Assembly (NCBI GenBank): GCA_028874215.1 | Contig: JAPPLF010000082.1 | Coordinates: 1 to 33,339 of the forward strand | Source: Acidobacteriota bacterium | Lineage (GTDB): Bacteria > Acidobacteriota > UBA6911 > RPQK01 > JAJDTT01 | Direction: 5' to 3' | DNA length: 33,339 bases | Shown: positions 24,152 through 31,272 of the stretch, piece after piece | Position numbering within the stretch: the first letter of the stretch is position 1 | Layout of the letters: each line of letters begins with the position of its first letter | The notes under the pieces: generated by a model | The model's input: only the letters and a program-made list of their open reading frames with translations | The model's database searches: none | What the model was told of the DNA's origin: nothing | Made by a program: the position numbers and the translations under genes

Positions 24152-25453
24152 GTGAAGCGGCGGACCTTTTTCAGAAGTCTGTTGGCCCCGGCGGTCGGTG
24201 CAGCGTCGGGATTTCACCTGCCACTGGCGAACGCGGCCGACTACGACGGCAAGCTGTTCATCTTCGTGCAGGCGAAGGGGGGTTGGGACCCGACGAGTTT
24301 CTGCGATCCGAAGACCAATACGCCCGGCGAGAAGGTCATCAACCACTGGGCCGAGAACGGAGAGACTCAGCAGGCGGGCAATCTCTTCTACGCGGACTTC
24401 GCCAACAACACGGCGTTTTTCGAAAAGTACTACGACCGGATGTTGGTCATCAACGGGGTCGACGCACAGACGAATTCTCACACGACGGGGGTCATCCATA
24501 ACTGGAGTGGCCGGGTGTCTGAAGGGTATCCCAGCATGACCGCGTTGCTCGCGGCCCAATATGGACCGGAGTTGTCGCTTGCCTACCTCACTTTTGGGGG
24601 GTTTTCCGATCCGGCCGGGTTGATAACGTACACCCGCATGGATCGTCCGGAACTGATTAGCAATGTTGCGGTCCCGAATCGCCCTCGGTGGTCGGATTCG
24701 GGCCGGTTTCTTCACTCGGCAGACTGGGAACGGTTCCAGACATTTCGGGCGGCGAATATCGCTCGGTTGGCCGGGGATCCCCATCTGTTGCCCAGAGCAG
24801 CCCGCAACCGCGGGCTTTATGCAAGGGCGCTCTCATCGGAAGCGACCGAGGGGTTGAGAGCGTATGCTTCCCTCATTCCACCGCGCGATGAATTGGATCA
24901 ACTGGAAGGGTTCCAAGGCGAATTCAACAGCATCGAGAACCAATTGCGGCGTCAAGCGCTGTTTACGATCCTTGCGTTCAAGGCGAAGGTAGCCGTCAGT
25001 GCCGATTTGTTAAAGGGTGGTTTCGACACGCACTTCAATCACGATCTGCAGTACACCAGCCTGTTGGGAAACTTGACCGATTCCGTGGACTTTCTGTGGG
25101 ATTTCGCAGAGACGCATGAAGTCGCCGACCGGCTGGTCGTGGTGATGGGATCGGATTTCGGCCGCACCAACCACTACAATGTGGATAACGGAAAGGATCA
25201 CTGGCCTATCGGCAGCTTCATCGTGATGGAAAAGAATCAGACCTGGACCAACCAAGTGGTCGGCGAAACCGACGCACTGCACTTTGCTCACAAGATCCAT
25301 CCGGAAACACTGCAGCGCGACGACGCCAACGGAACCATCATCCACCCGAAACACGTTCACAAAGCGTTGCGCCGATATTTTCGAATCGAGGACTCGCTGG
25401 GAGCTCAGAAATTCCCCTTCCGCAACACCGAGGACTTCGCGTTCTTCGAATAA
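24152..25453 (+). CDS. Tat-exported DUF1501 (alkaline-phosphatase-superfamily-like) protein
   Basis: GTG start with GGGGGG upstream; 433 residues. The N-terminus MKRRTFFRSLL followed by a hydrophobic stretch and ANA-A is a twin-arginine signal. The mature part has FVQAKGGWDPT, INGVDAQTNSH, GGFDTHFNHD and VVVMGSDFGRTNHYN, followed by KDHWPIGSF. These are characteristic DUF1501 landmarks, with His/Asp residues placed as metal ligands in the alkaline phosphatase/sulfatase superfamily. The function of DUF1501 proteins is not established, and no formylglycine-type Cys/Ser site is seen. Export by Tat suggests that a folded protein, possibly with bound metal, is transported. It is co-transcribed with the di-CxxCH protein, a pairing known from Planctomycetes and relatives. 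Confidence 0.78.
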   Translation: MKRRTFFRSLLAPAVGAASGFHLPLANAADYDGKLFIFVQAKGGWDPTSFCDPKTNTPGEKVINHWAENGETQQAGNLFYADFANNTAFFEKYYDRMLVINGVDAQTNSHTTGVIHNWSGRVSEGYPSMTALLAAQYGPELSLAYLTFGGFSDPAGLITYTRMDRPELISNVAVPNRPRWSDSGRFLHSADWERFQTFRAANIARLAGDPHLLPRAARNRGLYARALSSEATEGLRAYASLIPPRDELDQLEGFQGEFNSIENQLRRQALFTILAFKAKVAVSADLLKGGFDTHFNHDLQYTSLLGNLTDSVDFLWDFAETHEVADRLVVVMGSDFGRTNHYNVDNGKDHWPIGSFIVMEKNQTWTNQVVGETDALHFAHKIHPETLQRDDANGTIIHPKHVHKALRRYFRIEDSLGAQKFPFRNTEDFAFFE

Positions 25454-25485
25454 GTCACCAGGGAAAGGTGCTTGGTGGGACGGAA

Positions 25486-25500
25486 CCATCTCCTCCGCCA
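25486..25500 (+). other. attR-like copy of the tRNA-Ser(CGA) 3' end
   Basis: CCATCTCCTCCGCCA matches the tRNA 3' end at 14 of 15 bases. It begins 33 bases after the stop of the DUF1501-type gene, in otherwise featureless sequence. Confidence 0.5.
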
Positions 25501-25620
25501 GATCTTTACCGCACTTGTCGTCTCAAGCGCGCTCTGAAGGCGATAATTCTGCACGATCATCGCGCCCTCTGGGTGAGGAATAGGGATTAGAGTCCCGGTG
25601 TATCAGTGTCGGTAAGAATC

Positions 25621-26337
25621 ATGCTGTCGAACTACGATGAGTTCGCCGCGGTCTACAACAGGCACTGGGGCGGGGACTCCCTGAACTGGTTCCCGGAAGT
25701 GGACCGGCTGGTTCTGGACCATCTCCATCCCCACAGCAACGTTCTTGATGTTTGCTGCGGGACCGGACAGGTCGCAGAGAAACTGACTCGACAGGGTTTC
25801 AGGACGGTTGGTGTCGATGCGTCGTTGGGGATGCTCCGCCATGCGGCCGTCAATGCGCCCGGGTGTCGGTTCGTCTGCGCGGACGTCCGGCGCTTCGGTC
25901 TGTCTCGCAAGTTTGATGCCGCTATTTCCCTTTTCGACAGCCTCAATCATCTGCTGACTCTGGAAGATTTCGAGTCGGCTCTTCTCAACGTGGCAAGGTG
26001 CCTCGCTTCAGGAGGCGTGTTTGCCTTCGATCTCAACACGGAGATCAAGTATCTGACGTCTTGGTCGGGCACGTGGACAGTCGATGATCCGGGGACGACC
26101 ATGGAGGTCACGACCACTTATCGCGAGGACACTCGCTTGGCGGAGTTCCACGCGACGATTCCATCCCGGGACAGGGGCCGTCCCGTCGAGGTTCGGCTTT
26201 TCCAGACATGGTATTCCGTCTCCACGGTCGTCCAGGCGCTCGAACGCAGCCGCTTTACGGACATCTCCTGTATTGCCCTTGGCCGCAATCGCCGGGTCGA
26301 AGAAACGAACCGTGTGCTCTTCGTCGCCCGGAAGTGA
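25621..26337 (+). CDS. class I SAM-dependent methyltransferase
   Basis: The ATG at 25621 gives 238 residues; a GTG at 25606 would add five and has no better ribosome site. The Rossmann fold opens with VLDVCCGTGQ (motif I, about 41-50), the acidic end of strand 2 is GVDAS, and a FDSLNHL segment follows strand 4. The C-terminal part, about 150-238, has a beta-rich insert with WYSVSTVVQALE, as seen in small-molecule methyltransferases. The substrate is unknown. It lies just outside the tRNA-Ser(CGA) cassette and shares no operon with its neighbours. Confidence 0.85.
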   Translation: MLSNYDEFAAVYNRHWGGDSLNWFPEVDRLVLDHLHPHSNVLDVCCGTGQVAEKLTRQGFRTVGVDASLGMLRHAAVNAPGCRFVCADVRRFGLSRKFDAAISLFDSLNHLLTLEDFESALLNVARCLASGGVFAFDLNTEIKYLTSWSGTWTVDDPGTTMEVTTTYREDTRLAEFHATIPSRDRGRPVEVRLFQTWYSVSTVVQALERSRFTDISCIALGRNRRVEETNRVLFVARK

Positions 26338-26377
26338 ATTTCCGGTGAGATTTTGCAGATACAGTAGGATGTGCGCC

Positions 26378-26407
26378 TTGACGGCGGCCAGCGGCCGCCA
26401 TGACAAT
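26378..26407 (+). promoter_or_regulatory. candidate promoter with an internal palindrome before the Asp-box gene
   Basis: TTGACG (26378-26383) and GACAAT (26402-26407) have an 18-base spacer. Inside the spacer GGCGGCC-AGC-GGCCGCC (26383-26399) is a perfect 7-bp inverted repeat, placed where a repressor would block polymerase. The -10 match is weak, so this is tentative. Confidence 0.35.
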
Positions 26408-26515
26408 GGACCAACGTTCTGGGCCTCGGATGTCACTCTACGGCGTGGAAGTCGCTCAGTTCGGGTAGCTTCCGTCGCCGCTACCACCATGTTCGCTCCG
26501 GGAGGACGAAAACCC

Positions 26516-27799
26516 ATGAATCGAATCCCAATCTGGCTGACGCTGTTCTTGCTGATCTTTCCTGCCTGCCAGCAGGCGTCGCAGGAAGCAGAGCAAGAAA
26601 AGATGGATCACCGCGTGACGGTGAAGATCGACCGGCTGGTGACCATCGTCCCCGCAGGCGCGTCCAAACGGGCCATGATGGCCATGGCGCGGCATCCCGA
26701 CGGGACCATCTACCTGGCGCTTCAGACCGATCCGCCTGCCCTCTATTCGAGTGCGGACGATGGCGAGAACTGGAACTCCTCGCCGGTGGACCTCGGCCGG
26801 CCCCACCAGGTGGTGCAGGGAATGGGCGTGAACCGGAAGGGGAGGATCTTCCTGGTCCACCAGACCAGCGGGGAGCACCCGCCGAACCAAAAGGAGCTGC
26901 GTCTCTACGGCCAGGACCTGTTCGTCTCGTACTCGGACGACGGCGGGAAAACCTGGACCGGGTCGGAGACCGACTTCACCAGGTTCGGGCCGGGGACGCC
27001 CAACATCAAATTCCATGAGGATGGAAATCGGGCCGTCATCGAACAGCCGGACGGCACCCTTCTGTTCAACACCACTGTCGTTTCCAGTGAAGAGTACAAG
27101 AAGAAACATCCACCCACCGATCCGGTGGGTCCACCCAACTTCTTGTATGGAGGCACGCCGGACGACTTTTTCGGGGACGTGGTCTTGCGTTCCACCGACG
27201 GCGGCGTCACCTGGGGGGAACCGGCCCGGGTCAACACCGACCTGAACGCCCACGAGTCGACGCTGGCCATCGGTCCCGGAGACCCGGACCACGTCTTTGT
27301 CATGACCCGGATCCAGCGCCTGGGCCGGCCCGGGGAGGACGGCGCCAAGATGATGATGGAGACCGGGAACCCCATGCACTACTACAAGCAGGGGGCGCTC
27401 TTCGAATCGAAGGACGCCGGCCGGACCTTCCAGTTGGCGCCCGGTGGAATGACCGAATGGTACGGTCACCGGGGGACGGTCGATTGGACCCCCAGCAACG
27501 TCGTCGTGGTGACCCATGCCTGGGGGCACGCCGGAAATACCCGCAGAGCGGCGCGAATCAGCCTGGACGGCGGACAGACCTGGGTCGACGGTACCCGCTC
27601 CGGGACCCCGCTCATGAACCGGTCCAAGAAGTTCCTGCTGGCTCCCGTGGCCGGCTTCACGACCCCGACCGTCGAGATCTCCCCGGGGCGCTTCATCACG
27701 GCTATTTACCACTACTCACACATCGAGTCGGTCCCGGACGATCTCAAAGGGGTCGTCGCGGGCGTCTTCTGGACTCTGGAGAAGATGGGCGGGGAATGA
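26516..27799 (+). CDS. Asp-box (BNR repeat) lipoprotein, sialidase-like beta-propeller
   Basis: From the ATG at 26516 (GGGAGGA upstream) the product has 427 residues. It begins with a lipoprotein signal (LLIFPAC, Cys 18) and carries at least five Asp-box motifs of the S-x-D-x-G-x-x-W/F type: SADDGENW, SDDGGKTW, STDGGVTW, SKDAGRTF and SLDGGQTW. These mark the bladed fold of sialidases and of many unrelated propeller proteins. The Arg triad of true sialidases could not be confirmed, so sialidase activity is not claimed. A longer frame upstream lacks a signal peptide and was not used. It is followed 43 bases later by an amidohydrolase, so the pair may be one transcript acting on exported and then imported substrate. 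Confidence 0.82.
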   Translation: MNRIPIWLTLFLLIFPACQQASQEAEQEKMDHRVTVKIDRLVTIVPAGASKRAMMAMARHPDGTIYLALQTDPPALYSSADDGENWNSSPVDLGRPHQVVQGMGVNRKGRIFLVHQTSGEHPPNQKELRLYGQDLFVSYSDDGGKTWTGSETDFTRFGPGTPNIKFHEDGNRAVIEQPDGTLLFNTTVVSSEEYKKKHPPTDPVGPPNFLYGGTPDDFFGDVVLRSTDGGVTWGEPARVNTDLNAHESTLAIGPGDPDHVFVMTRIQRLGRPGEDGAKMMMETGNPMHYYKQGALFESKDAGRTFQLAPGGMTEWYGHRGTVDWTPSNVVVVTHAWGHAGNTRRAARISLDGGQTWVDGTRSGTPLMNRSKKFLLAPVAGFTTPTVEISPGRFITAIYHYSHIESVPDDLKGVVAGVFWTLEKMGGE

Positions 27800-27842
27800 G
27801 GCAGCGGACGCGCCCATTCCATCCCGTCTGCGGGAACGAAGA

Positions 27843-28679
27843 ATGATCGTAGATGCGCACCTCCACGTCTGGCGTTCGGCTCCCGACCACCCCAATCCCG
27901 GCGCCACCATCGTCAGTCCGACGTCGGACGTCCCGGTGGAGCTGCTCCGGCAGTACATGGATGAGCACGGTGTGGACCGGGCCGTCGTGGTGCAGCCTCT
28001 TTACCCGGGCGAGGACAATTCCTACGTGGCCGACTGCGCCGCCGCGGAACCGGACCGCTTGGCGGCGGTGTGCTACGTGGACCCGCGGCGGGAGGGCGCG
28101 GACCGGCGCCTTCGCTACTGGGTCGAGGAACGGGGTTGCCGGGGCCTGAGAATTCGCCCCAACGTTCCCGGCGAGGATGTGACCTTCGGCCGGCCCGCTT
28201 CGTATCCGGTCTGGGAAGCCGCCCAGGACCTGGGAATCGCGGTCAACCTGCTCATGAGGATGGACCATGTTCCGGCCCTGGCCGGGTTGGCGGAGCGGTT
28301 TCCCCAGGTTCCCCTCCTCATCGATCACATGGCCTATCCCGACGTGACGGCCGGAACGGGCGATCCGGCATTCCAGGCCCTGCTGGCGCTCAGCCGGTAT
28401 CCTCAGGTATCGGTGAAGGTCAGCGGCTACTACTACCACTCCCGCCAGGCGTGGCCGAACCGGGACTGCCATCCGTTCTTCAGGGCCTTTTGCGAGGCCT
28501 TCGGCGCGGATCGGCTGATCTGGGGAAGCGACTTCCCCCACGTTCTGCTCAAGTGCAGCTACGCCAGTGCTTTGGGGCTCCAGGAGCGCTTCTACACGGA
28601 ACTGGAACCTGCAGAAATGGCCGCCGTCATGGGAGGGAACGCCGCCTCCGCGTACTGGCCGGATTCCGGTTCGGGGTAA
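27843..28679 (+). CDS. amidohydrolase family 2 (lactonase-like TIM-barrel) protein
   Basis: The 278-residue protein has H-x-H at residues 6-8 (DAHLHVW), His 162 in DHMAYPD, and Asp 230 in the closing WGSDFPH motif. This is the metal- and base-binding pattern of the amidohydrolase-2 family, which includes sugar lactonases (fuconolactone and rhamnonolactone type) and decarboxylases. Absence of a signal peptide points to a cytoplasmic enzyme. It lies directly after the Asp-box lipoprotein gene, with GGGAACGAAGA before the ATG. The substrate is not determined. Confidence 0.88.
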   Translation: MIVDAHLHVWRSAPDHPNPGATIVSPTSDVPVELLRQYMDEHGVDRAVVVQPLYPGEDNSYVADCAAAEPDRLAAVCYVDPRREGADRRLRYWVEERGCRGLRIRPNVPGEDVTFGRPASYPVWEAAQDLGIAVNLLMRMDHVPALAGLAERFPQVPLLIDHMAYPDVTAGTGDPAFQALLALSRYPQVSVKVSGYYYHSRQAWPNRDCHPFFRAFCEAFGADRLIWGSDFPHVLLKCSYASALGLQERFYTELEPAEMAAVMGGNAASAYWPDSGSG

Positions 28680-28763
28680 GGTCCAGCCTGGGTTTCGACC
28701 GGGTCGCGGGCTTGTTCCGGAACCACCCAGGAAGTAAAATTCACGGCTTGAATTTTCCGGGCA

Positions 28764-28853
<90 letters not shown>

Positions 28854-28859
28854 TTTCTT

Positions 28860-28899
28860 CATCCAAAGACATCCAAAACAGTCCAATATAGTCCATATA
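28860..28899 (+). repeat. four 10-bp direct repeats next to the tRNA-Ser(GGA) end
   Basis: The units CATCCAAAGA, CATCCAAAAC, AGTCCAATAT and AGTCCATATA follow each other without gaps. Consensus is (C/A)(A/G)TCCAAANN. The 10-base step puts the TCC on one face of DNA. They begin six bases after the tRNA, where integrase core sites of tRNA-targeted elements would lie. Confidence 0.6.
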
Positions 28900-28948
28900 A
28901 TGAGTTACTTACGCTGATTTCTTGTCCAGATCCGTCCGATAATATCTC

Positions 28949-28987
28949 TTGACATCCGGGGGCATCTGGGGGCAATAATTGGGGGCA
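28949..28987 (+). promoter_or_regulatory. GGGGGCA triplet and possible integrase promoter
   Basis: The heptamer GGGGGCA occurs at 28958-28964, 28968-28974 and 28981-28987. A TTGACA box (28949-28954) and an AATAAT (28974-28979) 19 bases apart could be the integrase promoter. The repeats fall within it and could be arm-type integrase sites that also make the gene self-regulated. Confidence 0.45.
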
Positions 28988-29018
28988 GGTTAAATTACAC
29001 CAAAAGGAGTTGCCCCAT

Positions 29019-30242
29019 ATGCCTCTCACCGACATTGCTATTCGTCACGCTAGACCCCCCGAAAAGGCCAGAAAACTGTTCGACGGAGGTGGCCTGTATT
29101 TGGAATTATCCCCCCGCGGCAACAAGTGGTGGCGGCTGAAGTACCGCTTCGCCGGCAAGGAGAAACGCATCTCTCTGGGCGTCTATCCTGCAGTGTCTCT
29201 GAAGGAGGCGCGGCGACGGCGCGCTCAGGCCCGCGAACTCTTGGCCCGAGAAATCGATCCCAGCGAGCACCGCAAGGCGCAAGAAGCCGCGAAGAAGCAG
29301 CAGTCGGCGAACAGTTTCGAAGCTGTGGCTCGGGAATGGTTCACCAAGCACACTCCCAACTGGGCGGTCAGTCATGCTAACCGGGTCCTGGGCCAACTGA
29401 AGCGAGATATCTTCCCGTGGATGGGTCGCCAGCCGATTGTCGGCATTACCGCCCCTGAGTTGTTGGCCGTTGTTCGTCGGATCGAGCAAAGGGGAGCTCT
29501 GGAAAGTGCCCACCGGGCGCTTCGGATCTGTGGCCAGGTGTTTCGCTATGCGGTGGCCACCGGAAAGGCGAAGCGTGACCCGTCCGGTGACTTGCGGGGC
29601 GCGTTGCCGCCGGTTAAGAGAACCCACTTCGCCGCCCTTACGGAACCGAAGCAGGTCGGCCCCTTGCTGCGAGTCCTGGACGGCTACCAAGGGACGCTGA
29701 TCGTGCGTTGCGCCCTGCGCATCGCTCCCTTGGTCTTCGTGCGGCCCGGGGAGCTACGCCACGCCCAGTGGTCGGATATCGACCTGGAGGCCGCTGAGTG
29801 GCGTTACACCGTCAGCAAGACCGACATCCCGCACATCGTTCCCCTTTCTCGACAAGCGGTCGAGATTCTCCAGGCGCTACATCCTGTGACGGGCCATGGA
29901 CGTTATGTGTTCCCAAGTGCTCGCACTCCCAACGGAGCCCGGCCAATGAGCGAGAATGCCATTCTGGCCGCCCTGCGGCGTATGGGTATCGGCAAGGAGG
30001 AGATGACGGGCCACGGGTTTCGGGCGATGGCGAGAACGATCCTGGATGAAGTATTGGGATTCCGTCCCGATTTTATCGAGCATCAATTGGCCCACGCGGT
30101 GCGGGACCCCAACGGCCGGGCCTACAATCGCACGGCCTATCTCCCGGAACGGCGAAAGATGATGCAGGAGTGGGCCGACTACCTCGATCAACTGAAGGCT
30201 GATGTCGTTCCGATGCATCCAAAGCGACTGGATCAAAACTGA
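29019..30242 (+). CDS. P4-type tyrosine integrase (DUF4102 N-terminal domain)
   Basis: The ATG at 29019 has AAAAGGAG nine bases upstream; an alternative TTG at 29010 is less likely. The 407 residues open with the DUF4102 arm-binding domain (LTDIAIRHARPPEKA, then FDGGGLYLEL and WWRLKYRFAGKEKRISLGVYP), followed by a core-binding domain (about 98-195) and the catalytic domain. The active residues are Arg 242 (RPGELR), Lys 267, His 332 and Arg 335 (GHGFRAMART), His 359 (QLAH) and nucleophile Tyr 369 (AYNRTAY). Such enzymes insert islands into the 3' end of tRNA genes, here most likely the adjacent tRNA-Ser(GGA). All catalytic residues are intact, so it may be active. Confidence 0.93.
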   Translation: MPLTDIAIRHARPPEKARKLFDGGGLYLELSPRGNKWWRLKYRFAGKEKRISLGVYPAVSLKEARRRRAQARELLAREIDPSEHRKAQEAAKKQQSANSFEAVAREWFTKHTPNWAVSHANRVLGQLKRDIFPWMGRQPIVGITAPELLAVVRRIEQRGALESAHRALRICGQVFRYAVATGKAKRDPSGDLRGALPPVKRTHFAALTEPKQVGPLLRVLDGYQGTLIVRCALRIAPLVFVRPGELRHAQWSDIDLEAAEWRYTVSKTDIPHIVPLSRQAVEILQALHPVTGHGRYVFPSARTPNGARPMSENAILAALRRMGIGKEEMTGHGFRAMARTILDEVLGFRPDFIEHQLAHAVRDPNGRAYNRTAYLPERRKMMQEWADYLDQLKADVVPMHPKRLDQN

Positions 30243-30662
30243 GGAATCCACCTGAGCGGTGGTCTCTAATGCCAGCTTGTTTCCCGTCGAATAAACCGGT
30301 AACGGTTCCTTCCTTTCCATTAGAGAAGCGGTTGATGCTTCGGAAACCGGTTTTGAGGGACCCCTCATTCCCTGCAATCTCTTTGCTGGCCAAGCTCCAC
30401 AGCACACTCTGTAGTCCCTTCCTACGGCGCCGCAATCGCCCTTTCCCGCCAGTTCGTTCAACACGCTGGTGATGGTCTCGTTTTCGCCTTCGGCGGAGTA
30501 AGTAGTCGGAGCGGGGAACCTGTTCAAAACCTGAAGCGGGAAGAAATCCGGACCTCACCTACCGCCGCGAGGTCCCACCCAAGACATCCAGAGATCGCCT
30601 GAAAGGGAAGGGAACCGGCTTTCAATCTCCTGGGCGGCCTGTGGCGAGCGGCTTTCAAAGAG
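30243..30662. other. gene-free region after the integrase
   Basis: No convincing protein or RNA gene is visible. A weak hairpin CCACC/GGTGG lies at 30248-30262, just after the integrase stop. AAGACATCCA at 30581-30590 repeats 28866-28875 near the tRNA-Ser(GGA) end and could be a chance match or a partial core site. Confidence 0.5.
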
Positions 30663-30749
30663 TGCCCGGGGTGGGAGTCGAACCCACATGGAGGCAGTAC
30701 CTCCACAGGATTTTAAGTCCTGCGCGTCTGCCGGTTTCGCCACCCGGGC
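30663..30749 (-). tRNA. tRNA-Leu (anticodon TAA)
   Basis: On the minus strand GCCCGGG pairs with CCCGGGC as acceptor stem. The anticodon loop CTTAAAA on the stem CAGGA/TCCTG gives anticodon TAA, and there is a long variable arm and GTTCGACTC. The discriminator is A, and no CCA is encoded (the next bases are CT), unlike both serine tRNAs here. Confidence 0.93.
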
Positions 30750-30808
30750 TCTTTGATCCGTCGCACGATTGTGGCCACAGACGACCACAGAAGATATCAC
30801 CGTGGTAT

Positions 30809-31126
30809 CTACGGAGAGCCGACGCGTTTGGGCTGGGTCGCACTTGGCATATATTGGCGGCTGCTTGCTTCGTTGACGACAGGCAGCGGGTCTAAACAAC
30901 CGTCTGGTGCAGCTTCACCACACCCATTAAAGACGCGGTAGACCTTCCCGGTCTTTGTATTGTGAAGCCATGCGAAGCTAGCGTTCTGGGAGGACGTCAG
31001 TTGCCACTCCCCGGGCGGCGCTTGTGCTGCGACGGGGTGCATGCACGGTGGGAAGATACCGCCAACCAGCCACCCGACCAATAGACATCCAGCGCCGAAA
31101 AAAACACTCACTCTAGGTTTCTTCAT
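30809..31126 (-). CDS. small exported protein of unknown function
   Basis: The 105-residue protein starts at an ATG with GGAGAAGGA upstream on the minus strand. A single hydrophobic segment (about 8-27) precedes a Pro/Ala-rich linker. A short globular core contains WQLTSSQNASFAWLHNTKTGKVYRVF, a form in which a Trp/Leu strand pairs with a KTGKVYR turn, and two cysteines close together (GCGEAAPDGCL) that may bridge outside the membrane. The C-terminal 25 residues are polar and look disordered. I do not recognise the family. It lies between tRNA-Leu and the ArdC-like gene, both in the part assumed to belong to the integrative element. Confidence 0.55.
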   Translation of the reverse strand: MKKPRVSVFFGAGCLLVGWLVGGIFPPCMHPVAAQAPPGEWQLTSSQNASFAWLHNTKTGKVYRVFNGCGEAAPDGCLDPLPVVNEASSRQYMPSATQPKRVGSP

Positions 31127-31272
31127 CTTGTCCTTCTCCTTTTTCCACTTACGGCCGACGAATCCGTCTCCAGCCGCCAGAGAAGATCCCGGCGAGGGTT
31201 TTCTCCGGAGTGTATTCTCAACCCACGAGATCCTGATTCCGGACCCGCACTCCCGGAAGAGGTGCGATCCTC

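Larger units (their letters stand above)
21308..25500 (+). mobile_element. putative integrated cassette behind tRNA-Ser(CGA), without its own integrase
   Basis: The 3' end of the tRNA (21293-21307) recurs at 25486-25500 with 14 of 15 bases identical, including the unbroken 11-mer CTCCTCCGCCA. Tyrosine-integrase elements leave exactly this arrangement. The 4.2 kb between contain only a two-gene operon encoding exported proteins, whose bases look richer in A and T than those of the neighbouring dnaX or tadA region. No integrase or excisionase is present. It may be an eroded element, or one moved by an enzyme supplied elsewhere. Confidence 0.5.

Noticed and set aside
30073-30558. 161-codon minus-strand frame overlapping the integrase end
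   Set aside because: About a third of it is antisense to the conserved catalytic end of the integrase and it shows no domain or ribosome site.
30641-30895. Plus-strand open frame containing GVEPTW over the tRNA-Leu
   Set aside because: It is a known artefact of translating the T-arm of a tRNA gene; the tRNA structure is clear.
31117-31126. TTTCTTCATC, matching ten bases just behind tRNA-Ser(GGA), as the right attachment site
   Set aside because: The match does not include the tRNA 3' end and coincides with the start codon region of the small exported protein, so chance is likely.
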